Shown here piece after piece: positions 1 through 8,893 of a DNA stretch of 64,000 nt. The position numbers were made by a program, and so were the translations under genes. The stretch lies in assembly GCA_963665735.1 (NCBI GenBank), contig OY762444.1, forward strand, positions 1,922,001 through 1,986,000, read 5' to 3'. This DNA is from CATOSK01 sp963665735. GTDB taxonomy: Bacteria > Chloroflexota > Dehalococcoidia > Lucifugimonadales > UBA3495. Position 1 is the first letter of the stretch. The number at the start of each line of letters is the position of its first letter. The notes beneath the pieces are model-generated. The model had not been told where the DNA came from, did not search any database, and saw only the letters and a program-made list of their open reading frames with translations.

Positions 1-323
1 CCCCGCTCCCCGATTATCTGCAAGGGCTTGCCGTCCAGGGTGAACTTGACCGCCACGTGGTCGGAACGGTCGGTGACGTAAACGATGTCGTCCACAATCA
101 TCATGCCGTGGGGGTCGGATATGGCCCCGATTCCCCAGCGGTTAAGGTAGTTGCCCTCCCGGTCAAAGACCATCACCGGCGGGTCTTGACGCTGGAAGGC
201 GTAAACCCGGTCCTGGGAATCGGTGGCGACGGTGCTGACGGTGCCCAGGGACTCGCCGGGCGGGAGGTTGGGCCAGTCCTGAATCAGGTCATAGGTGTAG
301 GCGCCGGAACCAACGGTAGTCAT
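1..323 (-). CDS. NHL-repeat beta-propeller protein, N-terminal part (runs off window)
   Basis: The window opens inside this minus-strand gene; 107 codons are visible from the ATG at 321-323. Blocks such as VYAFQRQDPPVMVFDREG, SDPHGMMIVDD and VAVKFTLDGKPLQIIG match in order and spacing the N-terminus of the complete NHL protein at 42229-43176 (VYAFNRGEHPMIVFDKQG, ARAHG-like, VRKCTLDGKVL), so the two are paralogues. NHL repeats form six-bladed propellers, often binding or lyase scaffolds; no catalytic residue can be assigned. It has no signal peptide, so it is probably cytoplasmic. The TPP-enzyme gene lies upstream on the same strand, separated by 307 bases of repeats, so co-transcription is uncertain. 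Confidence 0.85.
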   Translation of the reverse strand, partial: MTTVGSGAYTYDLIQDWPNLPPGESLGTVSTVATDSQDRVYAFQRQDPPVMVFDREGNYLNRWGIGAISDPHGMMIVDDIVYVTDRSDHVAVKFTLDGKPLQIIGER

Positions 324-630
324 GGTTTTTCCTCGCTTGAGATTGTGGATAGTGAATAGTCGTTAGTGGGTGTCGTCATATTCATCGTCATACCGGCCTG
401 CGCCGGTATCCAGAATTCCTTATAGAAAATGCGCTGTGGTCGCAGGCTCGTCATACCGGCGCAGGCCGGTATCCAGGAATTCTTGCCAGCTAGTACGCTG
501 TTCTATCCGTAAAATTTCTGGATTCCGGCCCCGTATCGTGGTACGGGGCAGGCTTTTCGCCGGCATGACGATATATGCTTACGCTACCTGTCACCCCCAT
601 CCTAACCTTCCCCCATCGAGGGGGAAGGGA
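324..630. repeat. Intergenic block of dispersed repeats
   Basis: No gene is seen. It holds two copies of the 27-nt hairpin repeat of the type GTCATNCCGGC..GCCGGNATCCAG (387-413, 450-476), a degenerate third around 510-555, and at 595-630 a copy of the C-rich/G-rich repeat (CCCTCCCC..GGGGGAGGG type). These may act as bidirectional terminators between the two minus-strand genes, but no T-tract is evident. Confidence 0.8.
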
Positions 631-2286
631 TTATCGGCCCGTCCATTCGCCGTAAATGGGGTATTGGCTGCACAGGAACTCGATGTAGGCCGGGCGGTTT
701 TCCTTGTTGGCGTCCAGGGCGCGGCGGAGGGCCGGCACAACCTGGGCGGGGTCGGACACGCGCTCGGTGTGAAAGCCCAAATCGCCGATGACCTTGGACA
801 TATCAACGTCGTCGGGGCCAAGGACGGCGTGGGTAAAGGGGTCATGGCCCGGCCCCCAGAAACCGGGGCCGTAGCCGGCAAACCCGCCGTTGCTGATGTG
901 GGCCACGGTAATGCCCAGGTTTTGCCGCAGCGCCACTTCCAGGTTGCCCAGCATATAGCCCAGGCCGGCCTCGCCGGTGACGGTCACGGCCGGACGGGCC
1001 GGGTCATCCAGCTTGGCGGCTACCGAGGCGGCCCAGCCAAAGCCCAGGGTGGAGACGTTGCCCCAACCCAGGAAGGCCCGCGGAATCCGGGTTTCGTAAA
1101 CGGTGCTGAGCTGGTCCCGGGTGTTGCCCGATTCGTGGGTGACGAAAGAGTTTTGCGGGTCAAGGACTTCCATCAACCCGGCGTAAACCCGGTAGGGATT
1201 GATGGGTTGGTCATTGGAGGCCATCGCCTCCCGATATTGGGCCAGGCCGGCGTCGCGCTCCGCCTGGACTTCCAGGGCCACGTCCTCCGGGGACTTGCCG
1301 CCCCGCGGCCCGCGCCCGGCCAGCTCGTCGGCCAGGGCTTGCAGGGTATATTTGGCGTCGCCGATGACGGCCTGGGCGGTGGGATACTGCTTGTTGATGT
1401 GCAGTTCGTCCACGTTGCAATGGATGATGGTCTTGGACGCCGGATTGGGGATTCCGTGGCTGAACCGGCCCGGCGACAGGCTGGAACCGACGGCCAGAAT
1501 CAGGTCGCTGTTGTTCAGGTAGTTGGTGACCTGGCCGCCCCGGACGCCGACAAACAGGGGATGGTCTGCCGGGAACGCGCCCATGCCTTTCAGGGTGGTT
1601 ACCACCGGAGCGTTGGCCAGTTCTGCGAAGGCCAGCAGTTCGGCGGCGGCGTTGGCGTAAATCACGCCCTCCCCGGCGTAGATGAGGGGATTTTGGGCCT
1701 GGGCCAGCAGGTCAACGGCCAAACTTACGTCTTGCGGGTCCGGTGCCGACTTCCAGCCCTTGACCGGGCGGTAGGGGTCGGCGTCCTCATCGTAAGTCCC
1801 GGTGGGGTCGGGAACGGCCAGAATGACCGGGCCGGGCCGCCCGCTCCGCAGCATGGTAAAGGCCCGCCGCAGAAACTCCGGCGTCCGTTCCGGGCGGTCA
1901 ATGTAGCCGAACCACTTGGAGACGGTCTTCATGCTGGAAAAAACGTCGAACTGGCTGTTGCCGGAACTGCCGGCCGGCACACCGTCGGTGATGCAGAGAA
2001 CCGGGGAGCCGTCCTCGTAAGCCTGGGCCATCCCCGCGTAGGCGTACTGCATCCCGGCGGCATTAACGCCGCCCTGGAAGGTGCAGACGCCGATTTGACG
2101 GCCGGCCGTGATTCGGGAGAAGGCGTCGGCCACCGCCACGGCGTAGCGGTCATCGCGCATCATCAGCATGGGGATACCCTCGCGGCCCAGGGCGTTGTTG
2201 ACCCGGCAAACCGGGAAGGTGGACACCCATTCCACCCCTTCCTGTTTGAGGATGCGGGCTATGCCGGTGGCGGCGTCTATGGTCAT
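631..2286 (-). CDS. Thiamine-pyrophosphate enzyme, acetolactate-synthase-like
   Basis: 551 residues in the three-domain order of the acetolactate synthase/decarboxylase superfamily: PYR domain (about 1-170), central domain (about 190-320), PP domain (about 370-530). The start chosen is ATG 2284-2286, preceded by AAGGAGGAACGACC; an open frame extends upstream but lacks a ribosome-binding site and family similarity. Two hallmark sites are atypical: the catalytic Glu of the usual RHE motif aligns with Asp46 (MRDDRYAVA), and the GDG that opens the TPP/Mg motif reads GEA (Glu439), though the downstream Asn of the motif is present (ISNGGF). In glyoxylate carboligase the same Glu is naturally replaced by Val, so substitution does not exclude activity. 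Substrate unknown. Confidence 0.85.
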   Translation of the reverse strand: MTIDAATGIARILKQEGVEWVSTFPVCRVNNALGREGIPMLMMRDDRYAVAVADAFSRITAGRQIGVCTFQGGVNAAGMQYAYAGMAQAYEDGSPVLCITDGVPAGSSGNSQFDVFSSMKTVSKWFGYIDRPERTPEFLRRAFTMLRSGRPGPVILAVPDPTGTYDEDADPYRPVKGWKSAPDPQDVSLAVDLLAQAQNPLIYAGEGVIYANAAAELLAFAELANAPVVTTLKGMGAFPADHPLFVGVRGGQVTNYLNNSDLILAVGSSLSPGRFSHGIPNPASKTIIHCNVDELHINKQYPTAQAVIGDAKYTLQALADELAGRGPRGGKSPEDVALEVQAERDAGLAQYREAMASNDQPINPYRVYAGLMEVLDPQNSFVTHESGNTRDQLSTVYETRIPRAFLGWGNVSTLGFGWAASVAAKLDDPARPAVTVTGEAGLGYMLGNLEVALRQNLGITVAHISNGGFAGYGPGFWGPGHDPFTHAVLGPDDVDMSKVIGDLGFHTERVSDPAQVVPALRRALDANKENRPAYIEFLCSQYPIYGEWTGR

Positions 2287-2907
2287 TGGTCGTTCCTCCT
2301 TGCGGTTGCCGGTGGTCAGTGATTGGCGGCTGGCGGCTAGGCCCCGCCCTTTCTTTAGCGCTGGGAGGCGGGGCAACCCCGTTACTGTAACATCACGGCG
2401 GTTTGGCGTCACCCTTGCCGGTAGCCGGCGGTTACGCGACCGGCAAGGCGTCGAAAAATCCCTTGCCCTCAACCTGTCATTCTGAGCAAAGCGAAGAATC
2501 TAAAATTCTTGCCTTAGCCGTCGCTGCCTCACCCGTAGAATTTTAGACCCTTCGCTCCGCTCAGGGTGACATGGTGAAGTTCAAGGTTACATGGTGACGG
2601 CTCAGGGTGACATCCAAAAGACCGGACGATTATCCGCAGGGGCCTTCAATTGTTTCCCTGCGGGGCTTTCAATTGTTACCCTGAACGAAGTGAAGGGTCT
2701 AAATTCGTCCCAATGGGCGCGTTGGGAAAGGCAAGAATTTTAGATTCTTCGCTTTGCTCAGAATGACATGGAAGGGCAAGGAATGAAAACCAAAATACCC
2801 GGGCGATTATCCGGGTCTGGCTTGTTGCCCCGGCTACCACGCTGGTAAACTGCCCGCATAATGCGACGGGGTTGGGAATCCGGGGAAGACAGCCCGCATA
2901 CGCCACT
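2287..2907. repeat. Intergenic block with two MITE-like inverted-repeat elements
   Basis: No gene is seen. It contains one complete copy of the roughly 100-bp inverted-repeat element at 2476-2573 (outer arm GTCATTCTGAGCAAAGCGAA, inner AATCTAAAATTC, mirrored by GAATTTTAGACCCTTCGCT and CAGGGTGACAT) and a second copy in the opposite orientation at 2675-2770. Between them CAGGGTGACAT-type half arms are repeated at 2587-2612. Confidence 0.85.
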
Positions 2908-3621
2908 ATGAAACTGACGGAAATAGTCGCCGGGATTTACCAGGTGGAGTTCCTTAACACCAGCGTCTTTCTGGCGTTGGATGAACGGGTTACGGTCATT
3001 GACGCCGGTTGGCGGGGCTGCGGCCACCTGCTGCTGAAAGCCCTGGAACGGCTGGGCCGTCGCCCCGAAGAAATCGCCTACCTGGTAGCCACCCACCACC
3101 ACCCGGACCACGTTGGCGCAATGGCGTACCTGCGGCAAGAATCGGGGGGCCAGGTGGCAGCCCACCAAGCCGAGGCGGGGGTGATGGCCGGGCTGGCAGA
3201 ACCGCCGGCGCCCCAGGTCATGCAGCACGGGCCTCTTCATTCCATCTATGGCTGGCTGGCCCACGGATTCACCTCGTTGGAAGCCGTCGCGCCCGTTCCG
3301 GTTGACCTGCCCCTGTCCGACGGCAGCCGCCTGGACGTTCTGGACGGTATGGAAGTCGTCCATTGCCCGGGGCATACGCCGGGCAGCATTTGCCTGCATT
3401 TCCCCAACCAAGGGCTGCTGGTCGTAGGGGACGCTTTGCAATACCACCACGGCCAACTGGAACTGCCCCATCCCTGGTACACCGTGGACATGGAGCAGGC
3501 CAAGGACTCGGTACGCAAGCTGTCCGCGCTGGACTACGACACCCTGGCCTTCAGCCACTTCCCGCCCATCCGGGGCAACGCCTCCGCCGCGGTGGGCAGG
3601 TTCGCGGAGGGCCTTGGCTAG
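2908..3621 (+). CDS. MBL-fold metallo-hydrolase
   Basis: 237 residues, metallo-beta-lactamase fold. The metal-binding HxHxDH motif is at residues 63-68 (ATHHHPDHVG), followed by a later His (HCPGHTPGS), a bridging Asp (VVGDALQYHHG) and the terminal His (FSHFPP), so both zinc sites look complete. The layout matches the glyoxalase II/flavin-less hydrolase branch with the CPGHTPGS block. ATG 2908 is chosen because the protein then begins at the first conserved strand; an upstream ATG at 2872 adds 12 unconserved residues. It precedes the acyl-ligase fusion by about 210 bases containing an inverted repeat. Substrate cannot be inferred. Confidence 0.85.
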   Translation: MKLTEIVAGIYQVEFLNTSVFLALDERVTVIDAGWRGCGHLLLKALERLGRRPEEIAYLVATHHHPDHVGAMAYLRQESGGQVAAHQAEAGVMAGLAEPPAPQVMQHGPLHSIYGWLAHGFTSLEAVAPVPVDLPLSDGSRLDVLDGMEVVHCPGHTPGSICLHFPNQGLLVVGDALQYHHGQLELPHPWYTVDMEQAKDSVRKLSALDYDTLAFSHFPPIRGNASAAVGRFAEGLG

Positions 3622-3654
3622 TGACTGGCAGGGAACAACATGGAAATGGGGGTA

Positions 3655-3725
3655 ATTTCTCCGTTCGCCCTGAGCTTGTCGAAGGGCCGTCCGTTCATGG
3701 TTCGACAAGCTCACCACGAACGGAC
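3655..3725. repeat. Inverted repeat, GAGCTTGTCGAA family
   Basis: GAGCTTGTCGAAGGG near 3672 faces TTCGACAAGCTCA near 3702, flanked by outer arms CGTTCGCCC and ACGAACGG. A second copy in the opposite orientation lies at 59868-59932. The arms can form a long hairpin between the hydrolase and the ligase fusion. Confidence 0.8.
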
Positions 3726-3831
3726 TCTTGGTTGCCCAATCAATCCAAAGATGATGGACGCTAATGGCTGGGGCCTCGTGGTCAGCCACTAATCGCGTGC
3801 CAATAGTCATTTATGAAAAAGGAACGCAAAC

Positions 3832-6309
3832 ATGGAAACCTTGATTGACTTGATGGAGTCCTGCGTCGGGAAGTTTCAGAACCGGACGGCGCTGGTCATT
3901 ACCCCCGGTTTCCGCCGCCAGCGGTGGACGTACCGCCAACTGTGGGACATGGCCGGGCAGCTGGCCGCGGTACTGCGGAATCGCGGGCTGGAAAAGGGCG
4001 ACCGGGCGGTCATCTGGGCGCCCAACCGTCCGGAGTGGGCGCTGGCTTACCTGGCCTGCCTGCGGGCCGGCGTGGTGCTGGTTCCCCTGGACGTGCGAAG
4101 TTCGCCGGACTTCGTGGCTCGCATCGTTGAGCAGACCCAGCCCAAGCTGGGTTTCCGCGCCCGCCAGACTCCCGGCGACTTGGGCGATGCTTTCCCCACC
4201 CTGGCCCTGGAAGAACTAGAGGACTTGATTGACGGCCAGGTGGAGCAGTGGACGGAGCCGTCCCTGGTCAAGGACGACATCGCCCAACTGATGTTTACCT
4301 CCGGCACCACCGGCGACCCCAAGGGCGTAATCCTGACCCACGGCAACCTGGTGTCCAACATCACCGCCTGCCAGAACCTGCTGCCCGTGGGCGTCAACAG
4401 CCGCATCCTTTCTTTGCTGCCCCTCAGCCATATGTTGGAGCAAATCGGCGGGCTGTGGGTGCCGTTGGTGTCCGGCGCCTCGGTGACTTATCCCACCAGC
4501 CGCCAGCCCCGCACGCTTTTCAAGACCATGCAGCGGGACCGCATTACCAACCTGGTGCTGGTGCCGCAGGCGTTGGAGTTGCTGATGGCCGGCATCGAGC
4601 GGGAAGTGCGGGCCAAGGGCAAGGAAAAGGTCTGGAAGATTATGACCAGGGCCTCGCCTTATATGCCCAAACCCGTCCGTCGCCTGTTGTTCAAAGAAGT
4701 CCACAAGAACTTTGGCGGCAAGATGGCCTTCATCATGTCCGGCGGCGCCTACCTGTCGCCGGAGTTGGCTAAGAAATGGGCCGCCATTGGCATTCCCGTT
4801 TTGCAGGGCTATGGCACCACCGAGGCGTCGCCGGTCATTTCCGCCAATACCTTCTCCCACAACCGGCTGGGTTCGGTGGGCCGCACGGTGCGGGGAGTCA
4901 GCCTCAAGCTGGCCGACGACGGCGAAATTCTGGTCAAGGGCGACAACATCACCCCCGGTTACTGGATGAATCAGGATGCCACCGACGCCGCTTTCGAGGA
5001 CGGCTGGTACAAGACGGGCGACCTGGGCAACCTGGACTCCGACGGCTATCTGTCGCTGAAAGGGCGCAAGAAAGACCTGATTGTGCTGCCCAACGGCCAG
5101 AATGTCTATCCCGAAGACCTGGAACTGCTGCTGAACCAGCAGCCCCCGGTCAAGGATAGCGTGGTATTGGGCGCGCCCGACCGCAACGGCGCAACGCAAG
5201 TCCACGCCGCCCTGCTGCTGGAGGAATCGTCCACCCAAGGCGACGGTGACGGAGCAGTGGCGGAGGTCAACCGGATGGTGTCCGACCACCAGCGCATCCG
5301 GGCGATTACCGTCTGGCCGGAAGAGGACTTTCCCCGGACGCATACCCTCAAAATCCGCAAGCCCCTGGTGCTGGACTACATTCAAGGCAACGGCCAGCCG
5401 GATACGGCCCCATCTCCCGCCGCAGCCTCCACCGCCGGGGCCAGTCCCTTCCTGGCCCTGGTGTCGGCCCAATCCGCCTTGCCGGTGGACGCCCTGACCC
5501 CCGATAGCGTCCTGGAAACCGACCTGGGGCTGGACTCCCTGGGCCGGGTGGAACTGCTGTCGGCCATTGAAGAGGAACTGGGAGTTTACATTGACGAACA
5601 GGAAGTAAGTCCCGAAACCACCCTGGGCCGGTTGCAGCAAATGGTGGAGCAGGGAGTGGCTACCCCCCGGATGTCCTTCCCCACCTGGGGGCAAGATGCC
5701 TGGTGCCGGGTGGCCCGCGCCGGCCTGCAATGGGGGTTGGTGTTTCCGTTCCTGCGGCTGTTCTACCGGGTCAACATCCAGGGGCGAGAGTCCATAAAGG
5801 GGTTGTCCGGGCCGATGCTGTTCGCCTCCAACCACAACGTCAAGCTGGACAACCCGGCCATCATCCTGGCCCTGCCCCCCGGCTGGCGGTGGCGGCTGTC
5901 CATCGCGGCGGCGGCGGACGATATTTTCGGTCATCCCGTGCGGAAAATCGCCGCTCCCCTGCTGGGCAACGGGTTCCCCTTTTCCCGGGAAGGGGCGGTC
6001 AGGCCCAGCCTGGAACACCTGGGCGGTATGCTGGACGACGGTTGGTCGGTGCTTATCTACCCGGAGGGGCGCAACAACTACGGGGAGATGGACGCTTTCA
6101 AGCCGGGAACCGGGATGCTGGCCGTGGAAAGCCGCACTACCATCATTCCCATCCGGGTGAGTCTCAACAAGCCGGGGCCGTGGGACGGGGCCTCGCCCAT
6201 CAGCCGGGGCCGGATTGATGTCCGGTTCGGCCAACCCCTGAATTTCCCCAAGGGCCAGGACTACCGGGAGGCCACGGAGAAGATAGAGGCGGCAGTGCGC
6301 GCGTTGTAG
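3832..6309 (+). CDS. Acyl-CoA/acyl-ACP ligase - acyl carrier - acyltransferase fusion
   Basis: 825 residues in three domains. Residues 1-530: AMP-forming ligase with P-loop FTSGTTGDPKG (155-165), YGTTEASP, YKTGDLG and the C-terminal GRKKDLIVLPNGQNVYPEDLE block (within 20-residue limits: GRKKDLIV, NGQNVYPEDLE). Residues 545-620: acyl carrier domain with DLGLDSLGRVE; Ser569 is the phosphopantetheine site. Residues 650-825: PlsC-type acyltransferase with NHNVKLD (HX4D, His668/Asp673) and PEGR (Glu745-Arg747). The acyl chain could be activated, loaded on the built-in carrier and passed to a lyso-phospholipid. E. coli Aas combines the same enzymes in the reverse order and without the carrier. No signal peptide; the acyltransferase would sit at the membrane face. 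Confidence 0.9.
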   Translation: METLIDLMESCVGKFQNRTALVITPGFRRQRWTYRQLWDMAGQLAAVLRNRGLEKGDRAVIWAPNRPEWALAYLACLRAGVVLVPLDVRSSPDFVARIVEQTQPKLGFRARQTPGDLGDAFPTLALEELEDLIDGQVEQWTEPSLVKDDIAQLMFTSGTTGDPKGVILTHGNLVSNITACQNLLPVGVNSRILSLLPLSHMLEQIGGLWVPLVSGASVTYPTSRQPRTLFKTMQRDRITNLVLVPQALELLMAGIEREVRAKGKEKVWKIMTRASPYMPKPVRRLLFKEVHKNFGGKMAFIMSGGAYLSPELAKKWAAIGIPVLQGYGTTEASPVISANTFSHNRLGSVGRTVRGVSLKLADDGEILVKGDNITPGYWMNQDATDAAFEDGWYKTGDLGNLDSDGYLSLKGRKKDLIVLPNGQNVYPEDLELLLNQQPPVKDSVVLGAPDRNGATQVHAALLLEESSTQGDGDGAVAEVNRMVSDHQRIRAITVWPEEDFPRTHTLKIRKPLVLDYIQGNGQPDTAPSPAAASTAGASPFLALVSAQSALPVDALTPDSVLETDLGLDSLGRVELLSAIEEELGVYIDEQEVSPETTLGRLQQMVEQGVATPRMSFPTWGQDAWCRVARAGLQWGLVFPFLRLFYRVNIQGRESIKGLSGPMLFASNHNVKLDNPAIILALPPGWRWRLSIAAAADDIFGHPVRKIAAPLLGNGFPFSREGAVRPSLEHLGGMLDDGWSVLIYPEGRNNYGEMDAFKPGTGMLAVESRTTIIPIRVSLNKPGPWDGASPISRGRIDVRFGQPLNFPKGQDYREATEKIEAAVRAL

Positions 6310-6749
6310 GGAATCAGTGGCTAGCGGTCAGTGATTGGTGGTTAGGTACGGTTGCATTGACGACTAACCCGTCATACGGCATCCAGTCCCTTCCCCATCG
6401 CTATTAACCGTCATTCCGGCGAAAGCCGGAATCCAGAAATATCAAGCACATTGCAACCCCCTTGAGTGCAAGGAATCCTGGATACCGGCCTACGCCGGTA
6501 TGACGGGTTGAATTGCGCAAGTGGGAAGGGTTTTTGCCGGGGTGTCTCCGTTGGGCCCCTACCACGCTCGGCGGATTCCTGGTCAACCTATGAAAGTATC
6601 CCAATACGATTGTCATGGGCCGCCCGCTTGTTTGACTCTCCCAAAAGGCGGGCTTAAACTCCGTAGGGGCGCACGGCCGTGCGCCCCTACCCCCTTGTTG
6701 GCTCAATTTCGCCGCTAATCCATCCCCCCACCGGAGACAGTTTGCCCTT
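6310..6749. repeat. Intergenic block of dispersed repeats
   Basis: No gene is seen. Contents: hairpin repeat of the GTCATTCCGGC type at 6410-6436 and, inverted, 6478-6504; a perfect 28-bp palindrome with half-site GTAGGGGCGCACGG at 6663-6690. Short open frames here translate the palindrome (RGARPCAPT) and are not genes. Confidence 0.85.
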
Positions 6750-7883
6750 ATGAATTTCGGTCTTTTTCTGGAATGGCCCAACCCGGAAATCCGCAACTGG
6801 AAGACGCTTTTCGAGGAAGGAATCGAGCAGCTCCAGTACTCGGAAGAGGTGGGGTTTGACTACTGCCTGATTGCCGAACACCACTTTTCCAACTACGGCA
6901 ACTCGCCGGCCCCACTGCTCCAGGCCCTGCACATCGGCCAGCGCACCCGGAAACTGAAAATCGCCACCGGAATCCTGGTATTGCCCATCTGGGACCCGCT
7001 GCGGCTGGCCGAAGAGGTGGCGGTGCTGGACAACCTGGTTGACGGGCGGTTTATCTGCGGCATTGGCCGGGGCTACCAGCCCCATGAAATGTCCCGGTTC
7101 GGCATCCCCCTGGAAGAGTCCCGCCAGCGCACCCACGAAACCCTGGACGTGATGGTTAAAGCCTGGACTCAGGACGAGTCTTTCACCTACGCGGGCGAAT
7201 ACATCAACGTACCCCACGAAGTAACGGTCTGGCCCAAGCCGTTGCAGAAACCCCATCCGCCCTTCTGGATTGCCGGCACCAGCGTCGAGTCCATGAAACT
7301 GGCGGCCCAGCGGGACATGATGCCCATAACCACGGGTCTGCTGGGCGCGGCGGGTATGCGGGCGCACCTGGCCTCGCTGATACATTTCCGGCTGGAATTG
7401 GGCAAGCCGATAGACAACATCCAACTGGGGATGCAGGCCATTACCCACGTCGCCGACACCGACGAAGAGGCCCGCAATCAACTGGCCTACGCCCGTTGGC
7501 AGAACCGGGCCGGCCGCGCCCTGAACCGGCTGGACGTTAAGAACGGGCGGGTGCAGGTGGGGCCGTACCAAGGGGAGTTGGACGACGACGGTTTCATGCA
7601 GCGGTTGTTTTTCGGCGGGCCGGATACGGTCATCAGGAAGTTCAAGGAAGCGGCGGAGTTGGGCGTCACCCACGTCAGCAACTGGATGATGTTCGGCGGG
7701 CTGGAACACGAAAAGATTATGAAGTCGGTGCGGCTGATGGGCGAGGAAGTGATACCGGCCCTGCGGGAAGTCCTGCCGCCCCCGTCCCTGGCCGAGGAAC
7801 TGGCCCAGGAACCCCCGGCCACCACCGAAGAACTACAACAAGCCAGATTCGGCCCCGCCCCCTCAGACGTAACAACGACGTAA
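6750..7883 (+). CDS. LLM-class flavin-dependent oxidoreductase
   Basis: 377 residues with the luciferase-like TIM-barrel signature: N-terminal MNFGLFLEWPNP strand, EEVGFDYCLIAEHHF (residues about 33-48), ATGILVLP, RLAEEVAVLDNLVDGRFICG and GIGRGYQ, then KPLQKPHPPFWIAGTS. These are typical of two-component flavin monooxygenases using FMNH2 or F420H2. The length is in the usual 340-380 range; the last 30 residues are Pro/Ala/Glu-rich and probably disordered. ATG 6750 starts exactly at the conserved first strand. This family is known to be strongly expanded in SAR202-type Chloroflexota; the substrate here is unknown. Confidence 0.9.
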   Translation: MNFGLFLEWPNPEIRNWKTLFEEGIEQLQYSEEVGFDYCLIAEHHFSNYGNSPAPLLQALHIGQRTRKLKIATGILVLPIWDPLRLAEEVAVLDNLVDGRFICGIGRGYQPHEMSRFGIPLEESRQRTHETLDVMVKAWTQDESFTYAGEYINVPHEVTVWPKPLQKPHPPFWIAGTSVESMKLAAQRDMMPITTGLLGAAGMRAHLASLIHFRLELGKPIDNIQLGMQAITHVADTDEEARNQLAYARWQNRAGRALNRLDVKNGRVQVGPYQGELDDDGFMQRLFFGGPDTVIRKFKEAAELGVTHVSNWMMFGGLEHEKIMKSVRLMGEEVIPALREVLPPPSLAEELAQEPPATTEELQQARFGPAPSDVTTT

Positions 7884-8002
7884 CCCAAGGGCTTGAATCT
7901 TGACTGACATTCCATTGTGAGCTTTCTTTGGGTATTGGTGTAGAATTGGCCTAATCGCCCTTTCGCAATCCGCTTGTCCCACCAACCGGCGCAAGGAGTT
8001 CC

Positions 8003-8893
8003 ATGAATAGACCCGTTGAACAAGGGCAGCTTATTGTTGGTGAAGGCCGGCAATCCAAGAAAAGGCCGTCCCCTTCCCAAAGGGCCAACGACCTTGACGG
8101 GCGGCAATGGTTGCGGAACTCCATCAGCATTTGGAGCGATATTCATAAGACCCCGGAGGAAATTTCGTTAAAACATCCCGCCATGTTTCCCATCAAATTG
8201 GTGAGCCGGTTAATCGAGTCTTTTACCCGTTCCGACCAAAGGGTTGTGCTTGACCCCTTTTCCGGGATTGGTTCTACGGTTCTGGCCGCCGAAGGGCTGG
8301 GCAAACAAGGCATAGGGCTGGACATATCGCCTGAGTACATCACCAAAGCCAGCCAGCGCCCTTTGCCCAACACGGACTTGTTTGGGTCTAACGGCGCTAC
8401 CGGGACTGGGGAGCGCCATTTCTACCAGGCGGATGCCAGGGACTTGTTGCAGTACGCCGACCCGGACTCGGTTGATTTCGTAGTAACTTCTCCCCCCTAT
8501 TGGGACATTCTGCTCCAGAACAGGACTGCCGACTACAAGGAAATCCGAAACTACGGAGATTCGGATTCGGATTTAGGGCGAATCTCCGATTACCACGAAT
8601 TCATTGAGGCTTTGGGCGATGTTTTCGCCCAGGTTCTTACTGCCCTTAAACCGGGGTGCTACTGCTGCGTGGTGGTGATGGATTTACGCAAGGGCAGCAA
8701 GTTCTTTCCCTTACACGCCGATTTGTCCGTGAAGATGCAGGAAATAGGTTTCCTGTTCGACGACCTGATAATCTGGGACCGGAAGCACGAATACAACAAC
8801 TTGCGGCCCTTGGGACACCCCAGCGTTTTCCGAATCAACAAGGTTCACGAGTTTATCCTCATTTTCCAGAAACCACGGGCCAATGCAGCTTGA
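8003..8893 (+). CDS. DNA methyltransferase of a restriction-modification pair (N4-cytosine/N6-adenine type)
   Basis: 296 residues. Motif X (KHPAMFPIKLVSRLI, 58-71) is followed by the AdoMet site LDPFSGIGST (83-92) and GIGLDISPEY, then the catalytic TSPPYW (162-167). SPPY-type motif IV is characteristic of amino-methyltransferases, commonly N4-cytosine; the order X-I-IV places it in the gamma-like arrangement with recognition residues towards the C-terminus. AAGGAG at 7994-7999 precedes ATG 8003. The stop overlaps the start of the PLD-nuclease gene by 11 bases, implying translational coupling and a functional pair. A weak -10-like TAGAAT lies at 7941. Recognition sequence cannot be read from the sequence. 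Confidence 0.88.
   Translation: MNRPVEQGQLIVGEGRQSKKRPSPSQRANDLDGRQWLRNSISIWSDIHKTPEEISLKHPAMFPIKLVSRLIESFTRSDQRVVLDPFSGIGSTVLAAEGLGKQGIGLDISPEYITKASQRPLPNTDLFGSNGATGTGERHFYQADARDLLQYADPDSVDFVVTSPPYWDILLQNRTADYKEIRNYGDSDSDLGRISDYHEFIEALGDVFAQVLTALKPGCYCCVVVMDLRKGSKFFPLHADLSVKMQEIGFLFDDLIIWDRKHEYNNLRPLGHPSVFRINKVHEFILIFQKPRANAA

Noticed and set aside
370..2322. 650-codon + strand frame antisense to the TPP enzyme
   Set aside because: Shadow of a gene with clear cofactor-domain order; its first 90 codons run through hairpin repeats.
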